Shown here one piece after another: positions 1 to 11,554 of a stretch of 64,000 nt of DNA. Position 1 is the first letter of the stretch. Each line of letters begins with the position of its first letter. The translations under genes were made by a program, and so were the position numbers. Below the pieces are notes generated by a model. That model searched no databases. It was not told the origin of the DNA and worked only from the letters and a program-made list of their open reading frames with translations. Origin of the DNA: Thuidium tamariscinum. Lineage: Eukaryota; Streptophyta; Bryopsida; Hypnales; Thuidiaceae. Location: contig OX344749.2 of the NCBI GenBank assembly GCA_947034885.2, positions 44,359,682 to 44,423,681 of the forward strand, in the 5' to 3' direction.

Positions 1-594
1 CTTATCGTATATACAAGAGCAATTATGAGTTCATTGAATGAGATCTTTAATTTCAAAGAAATTTTTAGAAGACAATGTCTGATGCCAATTGTTTCAATGA
101 AGAATGGCTTACCTGTATTTTAGGTTTACTCTTTGTAATCCCATGTTTTATTGGAATGTTATTACCATTTTTGGAAGTTGCAGATAGATTTCCAACATTA
201 TCTTATTAAGTTCGTTTTTGTTTAATGTTTTAGGTTTTATTCTTTACATTGTTGGAATCATTTTCATAATTCATATATTGCATAAGCAACCTTCACATAT
301 TATTGCATCGATATCCTTCAAATCCACGGCGGCATTCAAGGGTTAAGAAGCAATAATTGTGAAAAATAAAAGCAAATGTTCATTCCATCTTTCATTTTTG
401 CTAATGCACCTTGTGCCATTGCCATAACCAAAATGAAAGTACAAATGATTTTTAATTTTTTTATTCATTAAAACCTTGAAATTCAATACCTCTTACATTG
501 TAGTGTGAGAGGTTGCATTTTTGGTACAAATAAAAAGCTCTATATACAAAGGAGTGCAAGAATTTTATTTTATTAATATGTTTGGACATTGCAA

Positions 595-645
<51 letters not shown>

Positions 646-2580
646 CCTCAAAAATCAATCACTTTCACACCAAAGGTCCAAATGCCATGGAAACAAAGTC
701 CATACACCTCTTTTTGCCAAGAGCTTTTGAGCGCTATTAAAAACACTCCTTTGACACTTCACAATTTATTACTTCCCAACATATCCAACAAGACAAAACA
801 AAACAAACTATATCAACCCCTAAAAGACCAAGATCTTTTTTTGCAAAAAAATGCTCAAAAAATGGCAATAAAAATTGTCATTTCTATTGCAAAGTGTAAA
901 AAAACTAAAAAAAAATTGTGCACATTTAATGATTGGATCTTACACCTAACTAGTATGAAAATGTATGAAATAATTTTGAGAAATTTTGACCAAAAAAATT
1001 GAAAGATATTTGGATTTAAAATGAAAAAGATGAAAGAAGGTCATATTTGTTATATTGAGACTTTTTGCAGATTTTGAGACAAAATGATAATTATTAGAAA
1101 CTTCATTTAAGAAAATATTATGTGAAACCAAATATAAATAATGCTCAAATAGTGATTCTATAATGAAATTCTAAGAGTTGGTGTTTTTAACTATTTACAA
1201 AAAAATAATAATGAAGAGATAAAGAGGTTTATCCTCGAGTCAAAGATAAAAATGAGATTGCGAAAAGTCTCAATACAACAAATATTAGTAAAAATTTCAA
1301 GCTATGGGACTAGATTATTTGACTTTGAACCTTTTTAACTCAACTATTTTGCACTATCGAGTTTTGAGGTTTAAATCTTATATAGTGAGGAATTTGGTAG
1401 AAAGTCTATGGAAAAAAATCCAAGAGAAAAAACTTAATTTTTTATAGATTGAGGTTTTATTCCAATTTCAAAAAGTAACCCAATAGTATAATAATTCGTT
1501 CTAGGGAAAATCCTATTAGGACTTAGAAAATTCACCGGTTTAATCCCAATCCCAAGCAACAGTGCAGCACAATTTAAAGCCTTGAATCTCAAATTTTACC
1601 AAATAGACTTAATATTTAAATTATATATTTTCAATTGGCTATCAAAATTTGTGACATTATCTTTATTTTGACTTGCTCCTGAATTGGAATAATAGTCTTT
1701 TGCTCTCAATCAATCGATTTCAACTTCCAACTAGTTTACAGGATGTCTTCCAAATTGGAAGCATCTAGGTACACAACAACTTGCCACTCTTCTTATTTAT
1801 ATATGTGTATGTGTATGTATGTATTTATGTATTTATTTATTTATATATTCATTTATTTATATGTTTATTTGTTTATTTGTTTAGTATTTTATTTTTATAT
1901 TTATATTTCTCAAACTCTCATCCACTCGACAGTTTCTATTCTCAGGCTTCTACTGAAATATACCCTCCAATTTGGATTTAAGTCACAAAATTTACATTCA
2001 CAAACTTCACATCGTTACACTCCAATTCGGTTGTTAGTATTTATGCTTCCAATTTGGTTTACTACACTCATCTAATTCAACACTCATAACTCACGATATA
2101 ACTTTTTTTATTTGGAATTCCTTTCCTACAAGTTGATCTTCATATTTCACATACACTCTCTATTTGGCACTTCAATCATTCAATTGTTTAAACAATAAAA
2201 TTCCTCATCAGACACATTTAATAAATTAGAATTCCTCTCTGGATTCTCAAATTCTATCTTTCATTCACACAATCCATTCACATAACCAGGCAACAAATTC
2301 AATTAAGCAAAATTAACATACTCACTAAAAACAGTCCAATTCATTCAACTACAACAACATCCAACTCAGTAATGCAAATTCAACAATTATACAACATAAT
2401 TTCCAATTCAATGAATAATTCTATACAATATAACACTCAAACTTGATCCACAAATCTACACATGCATATCTTCCAACTTCAATTAACATTTACACATTAC
2501 TTGCAATCCAATTTGGTACAACATAATTCACATTCAACTCCAAAATTCATAATACCATTTCAACACACATACCACACATA
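1..2580. other. AT-rich intergenic sequence
   Basis: No gene seen. Contains the TA microsatellite and a TATTTAT/TGTATG-rich stretch (1800-1890) that opens spurious Tyr/Ile/Phe frames. From about 1900 to 3300 the plus strand is rich in CAATTTGG, ATTCAA and CACATT words. Confidence 0.6.
597..642. repeat. (TA)n microsatellite
   Basis: Uninterrupted alternating TA run. It accounts for the Tyr-Ile-repeat open frames on both strands, which are not genes. Confidence 0.95.
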
Positions 2581-2889
2581 TGGGGAATTTCGTTAAAATG
2601 GCGGTATTCCACATGCCATTTTCACACCTTGACATCTAGGATAAGTATACATTTCTAATATCTAGGACACTTTTAGATTTCTGAAATCTATGACAAGCAT
2701 AGATATCAGACCAAACAATCTAAAAAATCTAGGATTGGTATAGATTTCAGAAATCTAGGAGAGTTGTAGATTTCCAAAATCTAGTACAGGTGTAGATCCT
2801 AGGATAGAAAAAACGGTTCAGACCGCGCAGTCTAAACTGCTCAAAAGCGCCAATTTAACGAAATGGCGCCATTTTAACGAAATTTCCCA
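2581..2889. mobile_element. MITE, 309 bp, TA-flanked
   Basis: Ends TGGGGAATTTCGTTAAAATG and the inverse of TGGGAAATTTCGTTAAAATG, flanked by TA (2579-2580, 2890-2891) as in Tc1/mariner-type elements. The interior carries many AGATTTC.GAAATCTA palindromes and ATCTAGGA repeats (2630-2800). Next to the right end the motif AACGAAATGGCGCCATTTTAACG occurs as a palindromic doublet. Non-coding. Confidence 0.75.
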
Positions 2890-2891
2890 TA

Positions 2892-4704
2892 CATCTAATT
2901 TGACATTTAGATATAATATAGTAACTCAACATCAACACAATACACATACTCAACTTTCACAATTTGGCAATTCAACTCTGATATATTTATTATAAAACAA
3001 AAAATACAATAAACAACCAATTCGGTGGCTGGACTTGCACTTGCTTATCTCTGGTAGTGGATAAAAAGAAACAAAACCAACTTTGCTGCCTAATACCAAC
3101 AAACATCACTTCAACTCCGATTTGAAAACCCATTGCACCACTTCCGATTTGCTTTCAACTTATTTTCAAAATATTGCCCATTGAAATTCACAACAACACC
3201 CCAATTGGAATCTAAAGCAAGCCAGCTATTCCTCCAACTAGACAAATTTAACTCTTCCAATTTAGAACCACAAAAACTAACCCATTTGCTTACATCTTGT
3301 CTTCACACTAGCCAAATTTGAATTTTTGACAAATCAACTTGGAATTATGCAATATCCAAAATTTAAGTCTAAAAATCATCATGTCTACATTTTCATTTTC
3401 CAAAAAAAATTTCAATAGAAAATAGATATAAGATATATGGAAAATTTAAATTATTAATATCCAAATTAATCATACTTATTCCAATTAGGAGATTGTTGTA
3501 GAAAAAAAAAATTAATTATGTAGAATTTTTTTTTTTAAAGTTGCAGAAATTGCATTTAGAATTGAATCATATAAGTTATTTTTCAAGAAGATGTTGAGAT
3601 TGCTTGAAAAACAAGATTGTCTATAATTTTCACATCACTTATTCAAATGAAATGAATCAAAGATTTCCATATAGATAAAAATCTAGTCTCCTAGAAAAAA
3701 TTCTCAGAAAAATAATTAGATTTTTGAAATTTTTTTTGTTGCTGAGTCTTCCAATTTCAAGCACAACTTTTATTCCTAGATATCAACTAAAAAATTATTA
3801 TATTATCACATAGCTAATCAATTTTTCTATCTTCAAAAAAATTTCAAGAAAAGCATGACAAAAATTAAAGCTATAGCATAATAGCATTAGAAGGGAATTG
3901 AAGGCAATGGAAGATTGTTTCAAGGTTGTTCCCTAGTTTGTTCCTTGTACTATCTAGAAAGTGCAAATTAGCCCTATTGGCTGAATTTTTTGTATTTTTG
4001 AGAAAAAAAATTATTTTTTTTTTCAAAAATTCTTAAAAGTGTTAAGAAACCTAAAATTCAATTAAAAAATTATTATTTTTTAAATAATTTAAAATTTAAA
4101 AAAATTTAAAAATTCTGATGTGGCACTCTCTCAGCTACGTCAAAATGTTGATGTGGCACATTCCCACAATTTGGAAACTCAAAATAACTCGTGGGCTTCC
4201 AATGCCCTCAAAGCTCTCCTTATATTACCTAGTGCAAATCCAAGTTTTCCCACAAGGGGACAAATGGTCCTTTAAGGGTTAACCGTTAACCCCTCAAGGA
4301 CCAAAAAGACACAATGTAACAATGTGTCTTCTTGAAATTTCCAATGGCAAATTCTTGGTAGGATCAAACAAATATTAATATTTTATAAATTAGGATATTG
4401 TAGAGTATATATATATATATATATATATTTATTTATTTATTTTAAATTTTTAAATTTTTTTTTTTTTTTAGATTCAAAATTTGAATAAGAGAACAAAGAT
4501 CCACACAAACTGTTGGTAGTAGATACATGCCCGAAGGTACATTGAAAGAGATGCACCCTTTCACCATACCATTGAAAAGATTATGATAGTCAAACAAGGG
4601 CATCTTTCATAATTGGGAGGCCATATTTGAGCTTTTGGGGCACTCACAAGTTAATAAGGAATCTAAACATATAAATAGATATATAAAATGAATATTCTTT
4701 GAGG
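2892..4704. other. AT-rich intergenic sequence with one decayed repeat
   Basis: No gene. The stretch about 3885-4215 (GATTGTTTCAAGGTTGTTCCC ... GATGTGGCACTCTCTC) resembles 23350-23640 in layout: a GTTCCC-containing left part, a poly-A/T centre, then GATGTGGCA. A TA run lies at about 4407-4428. Confidence 0.45.
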
Positions 4705-4880
4705 AGGTGATTGCAAAAAATACTTATACAATTTGTTGTGTGTGCATGATTTTGTTGAGAGTACTTTAAAGTTTTAATTTAAATTTTAAATTTGTTTTTA
4801 AGTATGTCCCATATACACATATTTAAGATGAAGAAAACCATCAAAGAAAATTAATTTTGTTAATAAAATCTCTAAAAAGG

Positions 4881-5066
4881 CACTAGAAGAAAACTGCGTT
4901 AGAAACCTGTGAAACGTGTGGGCTGAAATTTGTTGAGCTCCACGTTTTTAGTGCACAAATATGCGTTTGAATGCATTCCAACGCAGATTTTTGGGCTAGA
5001 AACGTGGAAATCAATAAATTTCAGCCCACGCATTTCGCAGATTTCTAACGCAGTTTTCTTCTAGTG
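4881..5066. mobile_element. CACTA-type MITE, 186 bp (TSD AGG)
   Basis: Perfectly bounded by CACTAGAAGAAAACTGCGTT and its inverse, with target duplication AGG on both sides (4878-4880, 5067-5069). CACTA...TAGTG ends with a 3-bp duplication are the signature of the CACTA (En/Spm) superfamily. Most of its length folds back on itself. Non-autonomous. It sits inside copy 1 of the 730-bp family, so it is younger than that insertion. Confidence 0.9.
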
Positions 5067-5305
5067 AGGAGAATTAGAAAATTCCCAAACCTTAAGAAAA
5101 TACATACTTTGACGTTTTAGTTAGAATTAAATAGGTTCAAATTTTCTTTAAAATAATATAAAAATTGTCCATTATATAAAACTTTATGGAGATGGTCATT
5201 CACCAAAAAACTTACAAAAATCTTTTTTTACATATTTCAAGATGTATGTAGAAGGAGGCTTACTTTGTAGAATTCTACACCGTACAAAAATTATTATTTT
5301 GAACC

Positions 5306-6587
5306 ATGAGAGAAAATTTGGAGCCAGTATAAGGCCGCTCCAGAGTGACAAACACATGTATTAAGACAATGGTAGGGGGGTTATGGAATATGTTAGAATT
5401 GGGAGGTCAGATCATGTGAACTTCGTAAAATGCAGTTGCAGTTGGCTTTGAGTCTTTGACACGTCTTGAATAATAACGGCAATGTATAAATAGATTTGGT
5501 TTGTTTAATCAAAGTCTTTGTTTTAATATACTTATTTATGAATTGGCAATATACTTATTAATTCTAAAGAAAAAAAGTAGAAAGGTAAATACTATAGGAG
5601 TGTGGGATATATATTGTGGGTTCCATTTCGCATTTTTATTTGGTGATGACTATTACAATGTTTTCAAATATTGTACAAATTTTTGGACTAGAATATGTGA
5701 AATGGCAGATGTACTAGTTCTCAAATTTAGAAGATATGAATTTTCTAAATGATGGATGATTAAGATTGCAATGAAAAGCACAAAGCAAACAAGGGCTAGC
5801 TTATATTGATAAAAAAATAATTGTCAAAGTTCTATATGAGAGAGAAGGTGATAGCATTTCCTAACAAAATTAGGTTGAACACAAAATAGACAAAATTAAT
5901 ATAACTTTTGTGTATAGTGTGGAAACCTCAAACCGATTTGCGAAGATAAAAGTTAGTTTGTTTTTCCAACTTTTTGCAGTTCTAAGTTTTTCCAAAAAAG
6001 TTGATCTACTATGCCTAAATGAAGTTTGAAATTGTTTTTTAGGGACATTTTCTGCATTTTCACATAACTATGATCAACCAAGCTTTTAACTTGAAAATAT
6101 CCCATATTCTTTGAGATTCATGATGGACAATGGCTTTCTATATAAAAATAGCATCTTCACCTTTCTTCCTCACAAATTACCCATGAAGAAAGTCTTCCAC
6201 ATATATTCTCATCAACAACTCTTGAGGGCAATATGGAAAACATACTTCATTCTCATCAAAGTTTTCCACATTCTTATCAACAATTCTTGATGGCAATATG
6301 AGAAATATACTTCATTGACATCTACTTCATATTCCACTATTTGGATGAACCTTAAATAGCATTCAAGCTTAAAGTTTCCAAAAGCCTAAAAAATTGCATC
6401 AGGGTACTATAATTTTGATTATCTAACACTCAAACTTAGATTTAGAGCCTCTGACAATCATCTAACAACCCGACAGAAGGTGAGCGAGAATTGGGGAAAA
6501 AGAATTTGTTGAGCCAAAAAAAATTGAAGTCTGAGGTCCTCTAAGGGCTGTGGAGTGGCCCATGAGAGGCCTCACATTTTCTCTCAT
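5306..6587. mobile_element. 1.28-kb insertion with short inverted ends
   Basis: Interrupts copy 1 of the 730-bp family. Left end ATGAGAGAAAATTTGGAGCC, right end the near inverse of ATGAGAGAAAATGTGAGGCC. No clear target duplication. Inside are a TATA-like TCTATATAAAAATAG (about 6135-6150) and two about 69-bp direct repeats beginning at 6195 and 6264. An 83-codon frame at 5501-5752 has no recognised product. The superfamily is not determined. Confidence 0.5.
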
Positions 6588-7409
6588 ACATTCCTTCATC
6601 CATTAGCTACAAATCTACTAGAAGATCACCTCTTCAAAATTTCAACTCAAAATTTAGTTTTTTAGGTGCTAAATAGTATTAAAAACCTTCAAATTGGCAA
6701 GTGTGATACTATGACATTCAATCAAGGGCTATTTTTAAGTAGTTGAATATTTTTGAAAATTATAAGAAAACTGAGCAAGGTTTATAATAGTTTTAAATAC
6801 CTTGCCTAAAAATCATGAGTCATTTAGAGTCAAAACACAAAAGTTATGATTAAAAAACAAATCAACACATGTTGTATGATGCAAAATAGTATAAGTGTTT
6901 CTTGCAATCATCCAAGGACAATAATAACATTAAAAATTTAATTGTATCAATTCTTTTAATACATGTATTATGGGCCAAGCCACCCAAGTTTTGGGGCTTT
7001 TAAATAAAAATTTAATTTTCATTGGAGGAAACTTCTTGTTTGGATTTTTAGATATTACGTATAGGTGTATCAATTCTTCATGTATATTGTGAATTTTTTC
7101 CTAAAATGTATGCAAATGCAACATTTTTTATATATAATTTTCTTTTAATTTGTCCTTGACCAAATTTTTGGATCTTTTTTTAAATTTGATATGATTTTAA
7201 CAAATGCCATTGAATAAATCATTTTAATGCCAATGACTCTTGCATATATATTCAAGAGTTGTGTACCTGAGATAATATCCTTGAATGTTTAACAACCGAT
7301 GTAAGATAATTGCTACTTCTAAAATCTATCTAATATTTTAGATGGAAACAACATTGAAATGTAAAATGTGCCAAGGTGTAGAAAAGTCTTCCAATTTGGA
7401 TTGCATATA

Positions 7410-8140
7410 GGGTGAATGCGAGAAACACTTGTACTATTTTCCGTCACAATCTAAGTGCTGATCTATTTTTTGGCCATAACTTTTGCATTTTTTCTTGAAA
7501 TGACTTAAATTTTTTAGAAAAGGTACTCATGACTATCATACATGTTACACAATTTTTTTTTAATTTTCAAAAAAAATTTAATACTAAAATAGTACAAGTG
7601 ATTAAATGTCACAAATGACAATTTAGAGGTTTTTAGTGCTAAGGAGTACCTTTTTTAAATGATTTTGAGATGAAATTTGGATGAGATGGTCTTCTAGTAG
7701 ACTTACATCTCTATACCTGAGGTATTTTGAAAAAAGTTATTTTTATGTGGTGTGGAAGTCTACAAAGTGAGCTTCTTTCTACTTGATTTTTGAAACATAT
7801 AAAATATTATTTAGGTGATTTTTTTGGTGAATGACCATCTCCATAGAGTTTTTGCCATTTCTACTTTTTATTTTTAGTATTTACTTATTTTTACTATTTT
7901 TCTCGAATTAAAACATGAAGGTATGCATTTTCTTAGGTTTGGCGCTTCTTAAGTACTCCTACTTAGAGAATTTTTCTATCAATTTCCTTCAGTGAAAACC
8001 TTCATCTTAGAGGTGTATACATTATTCATATTTTTCAATTTTTTTTCAAATTAATTTTTTAATTTTAAAGTACTCAAGAAAAAATCATGAGTACTGTAGT
8101 AAAATGCAACATATAGTACAGGTGTTTCTTGTATTCACCC
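7410..8140. mobile_element. 730-bp non-coding DNA transposon, copy 2 (TSD TATA)
   Basis: Left end GGGTGAATGCGAGAAACACT, right end the inverse, TGTTTCTTGTATTCACCC. Flanked on both sides by TATA (7406-7409 and 8141-8144). 731 bp, no coding frame. The interior shares the order of landmarks with the other four copies: AGTACT-containing left arm, a GGAGATGGTCATTC-like block in inverse, and CTACTAGAAGACC-like block. Confidence 0.8.
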
Positions 8141-8329
8141 TATAGGAGATTTGGGAAGAAATTACGAAAATCCCTGCAAAGAAAACCCACAACTTTCTTC
8201 TCTACAAGAATTCTTTGAAGATGCCATCATGTAACATTAGAACATAGGGAAATATAGAAACTAGCACAATCTAGCAGGGAAAACTACATTCTCTTCAAAA
8301 GTCCTCTGTGTTAATTTGAATTCAAACCA

Positions 8330-9064
8330 ATTCCAATTTTCCAACTGTAATTGTGAGGCTCCACTGAACATCACCCAGCTAAGTTAGAGAGGTTCTTGCC
8401 ATGTCGATCCTTCCTCCGATCCACATCGTGACAGGACGACGACTCACCACGTCACTACAGCTCCATGGCTTAGAATTCAGCCTTCGATCAGCCAGTGTGA
8501 GGATCAGTAACAACTAACAACGCGGCTGGACGTGCATGGTACGTCCGTGGACATGATCGATACGGGAGAGCGCAGATAGTGTCACTCGTTTCACGTCACA
8601 AGCATGCAGCCAGCCATTGACAAAAATTCACAAGTTTCTCGCTCATCTAGATATATAGTACGTAGTTCGCATTTACTTAGTTGTAACAATATATCCGCTA
8701 TAGCAACCCACCGAGAGCTCCCTCGGAGCATGTTCGCCTGCAAGCAATTGAATGAATCGAACTCAGGACTGGTCTCCCAACGAAATATCAAATATCCCAA
8801 CAAGCTAGTCAACAAGGACAGCATCTTCGATGATCGATCACTTGGGATCCAGTCACGATTCGTGCACGTACAGTACGTTCAAGCTCACCAGGTACATGGC
8901 CGGCCCGGTACATGGAGGAAGTTTCACCTGTAAGTCAATCTCAATGACCTAGTTTTCAACAATCAGTGACCGTTTTAATTCCCAGTGCTTCGCTCGATCA
9001 GACCATGCTGGTGGCGACTCGGGGATTCATCATTTGTGTTCTGAATTCGATCATCTGCTTGCTT
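8330..9064. other. GC-richer patch without recognised gene
   Basis: Base composition rises abruptly at about 8330. Two open frames overlap on opposite strands (8604-8933 plus, 8824-8591 minus), neither with a known domain. It may be a relic of a gene, an RNA gene or a transposon fragment. Confidence 0.35.
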
Positions 9065-9405
9065 GTAAGGTAGAAGCTCTTAAATGGAGCGGGTTCTAAA
9101 ATGGTGCCCTACCTTAAATGTACAATATTTGTACATGTTGCTTTTTCATAGCTTTCAGTAATGTACTGCTAGTGTACATTTTAGCTAGGGCACTATTTTA
9201 GAGCCCTATGTCCTTTCAACTTCAAAATTTGATAACTAATTCCATAAAGCTCCAAAAAATATGAAACAACTTGGGTTACAAGTCAATTCCACTTGTCTCT
9301 CAAGGAAATATACTGAAAAATATTTCAAGATGTTTCACCTCCCCAAAATTCAGTTTCAGCGCTTAGATGGGCGATTAATGAGCCTTCTACCAACTCAGAC
9401 AAATC
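9065..9405. repeat. Dispersed repeat, best copy, with internal palindrome
   Basis: Related to 25605-25885 and, partially, 27745-27865; all share AAGCTCC.AAAAATATGAAA and AATATTTCAAGATGTTT-like blocks. This copy holds a 116-bp inverted repeat (9091-9206) with arms GGGTTCTAAAATGGTGCCCT and its near inverse, absent as such from the other copies. Confidence 0.6.
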
Positions 9406-10048
9406 ATTTCAAAGAGAGGGATTTGCGTATCCAGTACAGGTAAAATAAGATGAAAACAAAATAATACGGATGAAATCGAATGTAGCCATCGTTGATCATA
9501 TCAATCATCTGGTTTAGCTCATGCCTACTAATACACAGTACGGCCAACTGTGGTGTTAGTGCCGTTCAACTTCAACATTTGTTGCAAACATTTATTCAGA
9601 AAGTCCAAATCAGTTGAAGGACATGCAATCGTGAAAGAGGTTGCAACTTGCAACTTCAAACTGATTCATAGCAACATGCCGTGGTGAGTTCGTACCAACC
9701 GTACGCAAGTTTGAGAACTTTCTCGTTCTAGAAATGTTATACCAGTCGAATTCGATAATTATCATGAGCTGGTTGCGTAATTATCCAAAGCAAATGATTA
9801 CCTCTTCATTTTGAAGATAATTACAGTATGCTGAAACAAGATAACATGATTGAATGTCAATGAAAATGAATGTAAAAAATTAATACAATTTTAATAACAA
9901 TGAGGATTATATGCACAATTCCAATTTTTTTGGTCTTGTAGCAATTTCTTTGGAACGTGTGATTCTCTCTCTTTTTCCACTTGTGTTGAAAATAAGACAT
10001 GTGTTCACGAGTTTCTTTCACCCATTCATCCTCAAAGCCTCGAGACAT

Positions 10049-10741
10049 GATTTCAAGCTATTTTCAGCAATTGGGGGCAAGTTTTTCCTAGTAGCCATAT
10101 TTGTTGAATTCTTGTGAAATCTTTATCAAAGTTGTGTTTCACAACTAGCTTGATGTTTTGGAAAATTTCAAACCAATCTAAGTTGTGGTTAAAAAGTTAT
10201 AACACTTCAAAAGGACGTTTTGTCACTTTTGTGTAGTTTACTTAAAGTTCTAGGCAACCATGATTGATTGGTCCGATTGGGCTGAAATTTTTTTTACATA
10301 CTTTCAACAAGACTTTTTGCATGACCGCCAAAGTTGAAAGGCATGTGAGCATATGATTTTGACTTAAGTCAAGCCTTTGAAAATGGACTTTGTAAGATTT
10401 GAATACTGCTCAAAGAAAGAAAGTTCAATTTTAGACACTCATATGCCAAAATGATCTGCTTGTGTGCTATTCAACTTCTAGGAGTATGTTAAAAGTCTTG
10501 TAAAAAGTATATATAAAAAATTTCAGCCCAATTGAATCAATCAATCATGGTTGCAGGCCTAAAACTATCAATAACTACACAAAACATCCTTTTTAACCAC
10601 AACTTCGATTGATTTTATGTTTTCTAGACATCAAGTTAGTAGTGAAATACACCTTTGGTAAAGATTTCACAATATTTCAACAAGTATTGCAACACAAAAA
10701 CTCAAAAAGGATTGCCTTCAAATAGAAAATAGTTTGAAATC
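10049..10741. repeat. About 690-bp imperfect inverted repeat (foldback)
   Basis: The left half (10049 to about 10395) reads against the complement of the right half in the same order. Matches include ATTTCAAGCTATTTTC, TTGTGAAATCTTTA, GTTGTGGTTAAAAAG, CAACCATGATTGATTG, TTGGGCTGAAATTTTTT and CAAGACTTTT. There is almost no loop. A transcript would fold into a hairpin of about 340 bp. It may be a foldback transposon or a hairpin small-RNA locus; no target duplication was seen. Confidence 0.75.
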
Positions 10742-11554
10742 TGCCATTGGGCTCTTAACCCCCAAGTACCCACCTCATGTTCACAAACAAACAAATTCAA
10801 GGCTATTAATAACACTCCCTAGTTTAAAATTCAAGGCTGGGATTCCCCAACTAGAGGCACGTACCGGCTAAACAATTGTCTGGACGATTCCTGCCACGAC
10901 CTCACCGAAGCATGTACCAACATATTGTACTCAACACGATCAGTTATTCAACCATTTTCAATCATGAATTATTTCCTGCAAAAGTATACACCGGAGCAAT
11001 GACCTACAACAAGTACAAATGAACGTAACAGTAACATCTTCTATCACTGCAAAGGCTCTCTAGTGTACAACATGCACGCATTCGAAGTGCATCAACCTAT
11101 CCGTGGCATGTTTGCCATATCGTACACATCTGCTTTAAAATCATTTGGGAATCAGTGTCAGCCGGTTGGGCGTTTCCTGCTTCACGACTTCCACGACTCC
11201 ACGCATTCCAGGCTTGCTACAGAAGCACTTGGACACGACGTCTTTTTTCTCCTTACCAAAGGTTTGTTCCCGAAGTACAAACTTGGCTCCTTCTTCGATT
11301 TTTAATTGGAACACCAGCTGAGATTTCCTCCTCCTGCAAGCCAGCCATCTCTGACACCCCTATCATACAAATCTCTCTGCAAACAAGCAGCTACGCTATG
11401 AGAGACGCGGTCCCTCTACAAGTGGCTCGATCGCTATTCGAGGAAGAATTATAGCAATTCAAACTTCCACACCCACAGAGTTAGTTTCTATCGATGCACA
11501 GCCTCCTCCCCTTCGAGCCAGAGACAATAAATCCTTCTTGAAAACCCGCGCAAC

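Larger units (their letters stand above)
4705..6913. mobile_element. 730-bp family, copy 1, split by two later insertions
   Basis: Degenerate left end AGGTGATTGCAAAAAATACT and right end GTGTTTCTTGCAATCATCC, flanked by GAGG and AAGG (near 4-bp duplication). Removing the CACTA-type MITE (4881-5066) and the block 5306-6587 leaves about 740 bp, the family length. The segments around 5185-5300 and 6600-6913 match the corresponding parts of copy 4 (GGAGATGGTCATTC, ACTAGAAGA, CATGAGTCATTTAGAGT-like). This is therefore the oldest insertion of the nest. Confidence 0.7.

Noticed and set aside
589-1002. 137-codon plus-strand frame starting with Tyr-Ile repeats
   Set aside because: Opened by the TA microsatellite and AT-rich sequence; composition is not protein-like.
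1743-2075. 110-codon plus-strand frame
   Set aside because: Arises from TATTTAT/TGTATG repeats; a second frame over the same stretch is equally open.
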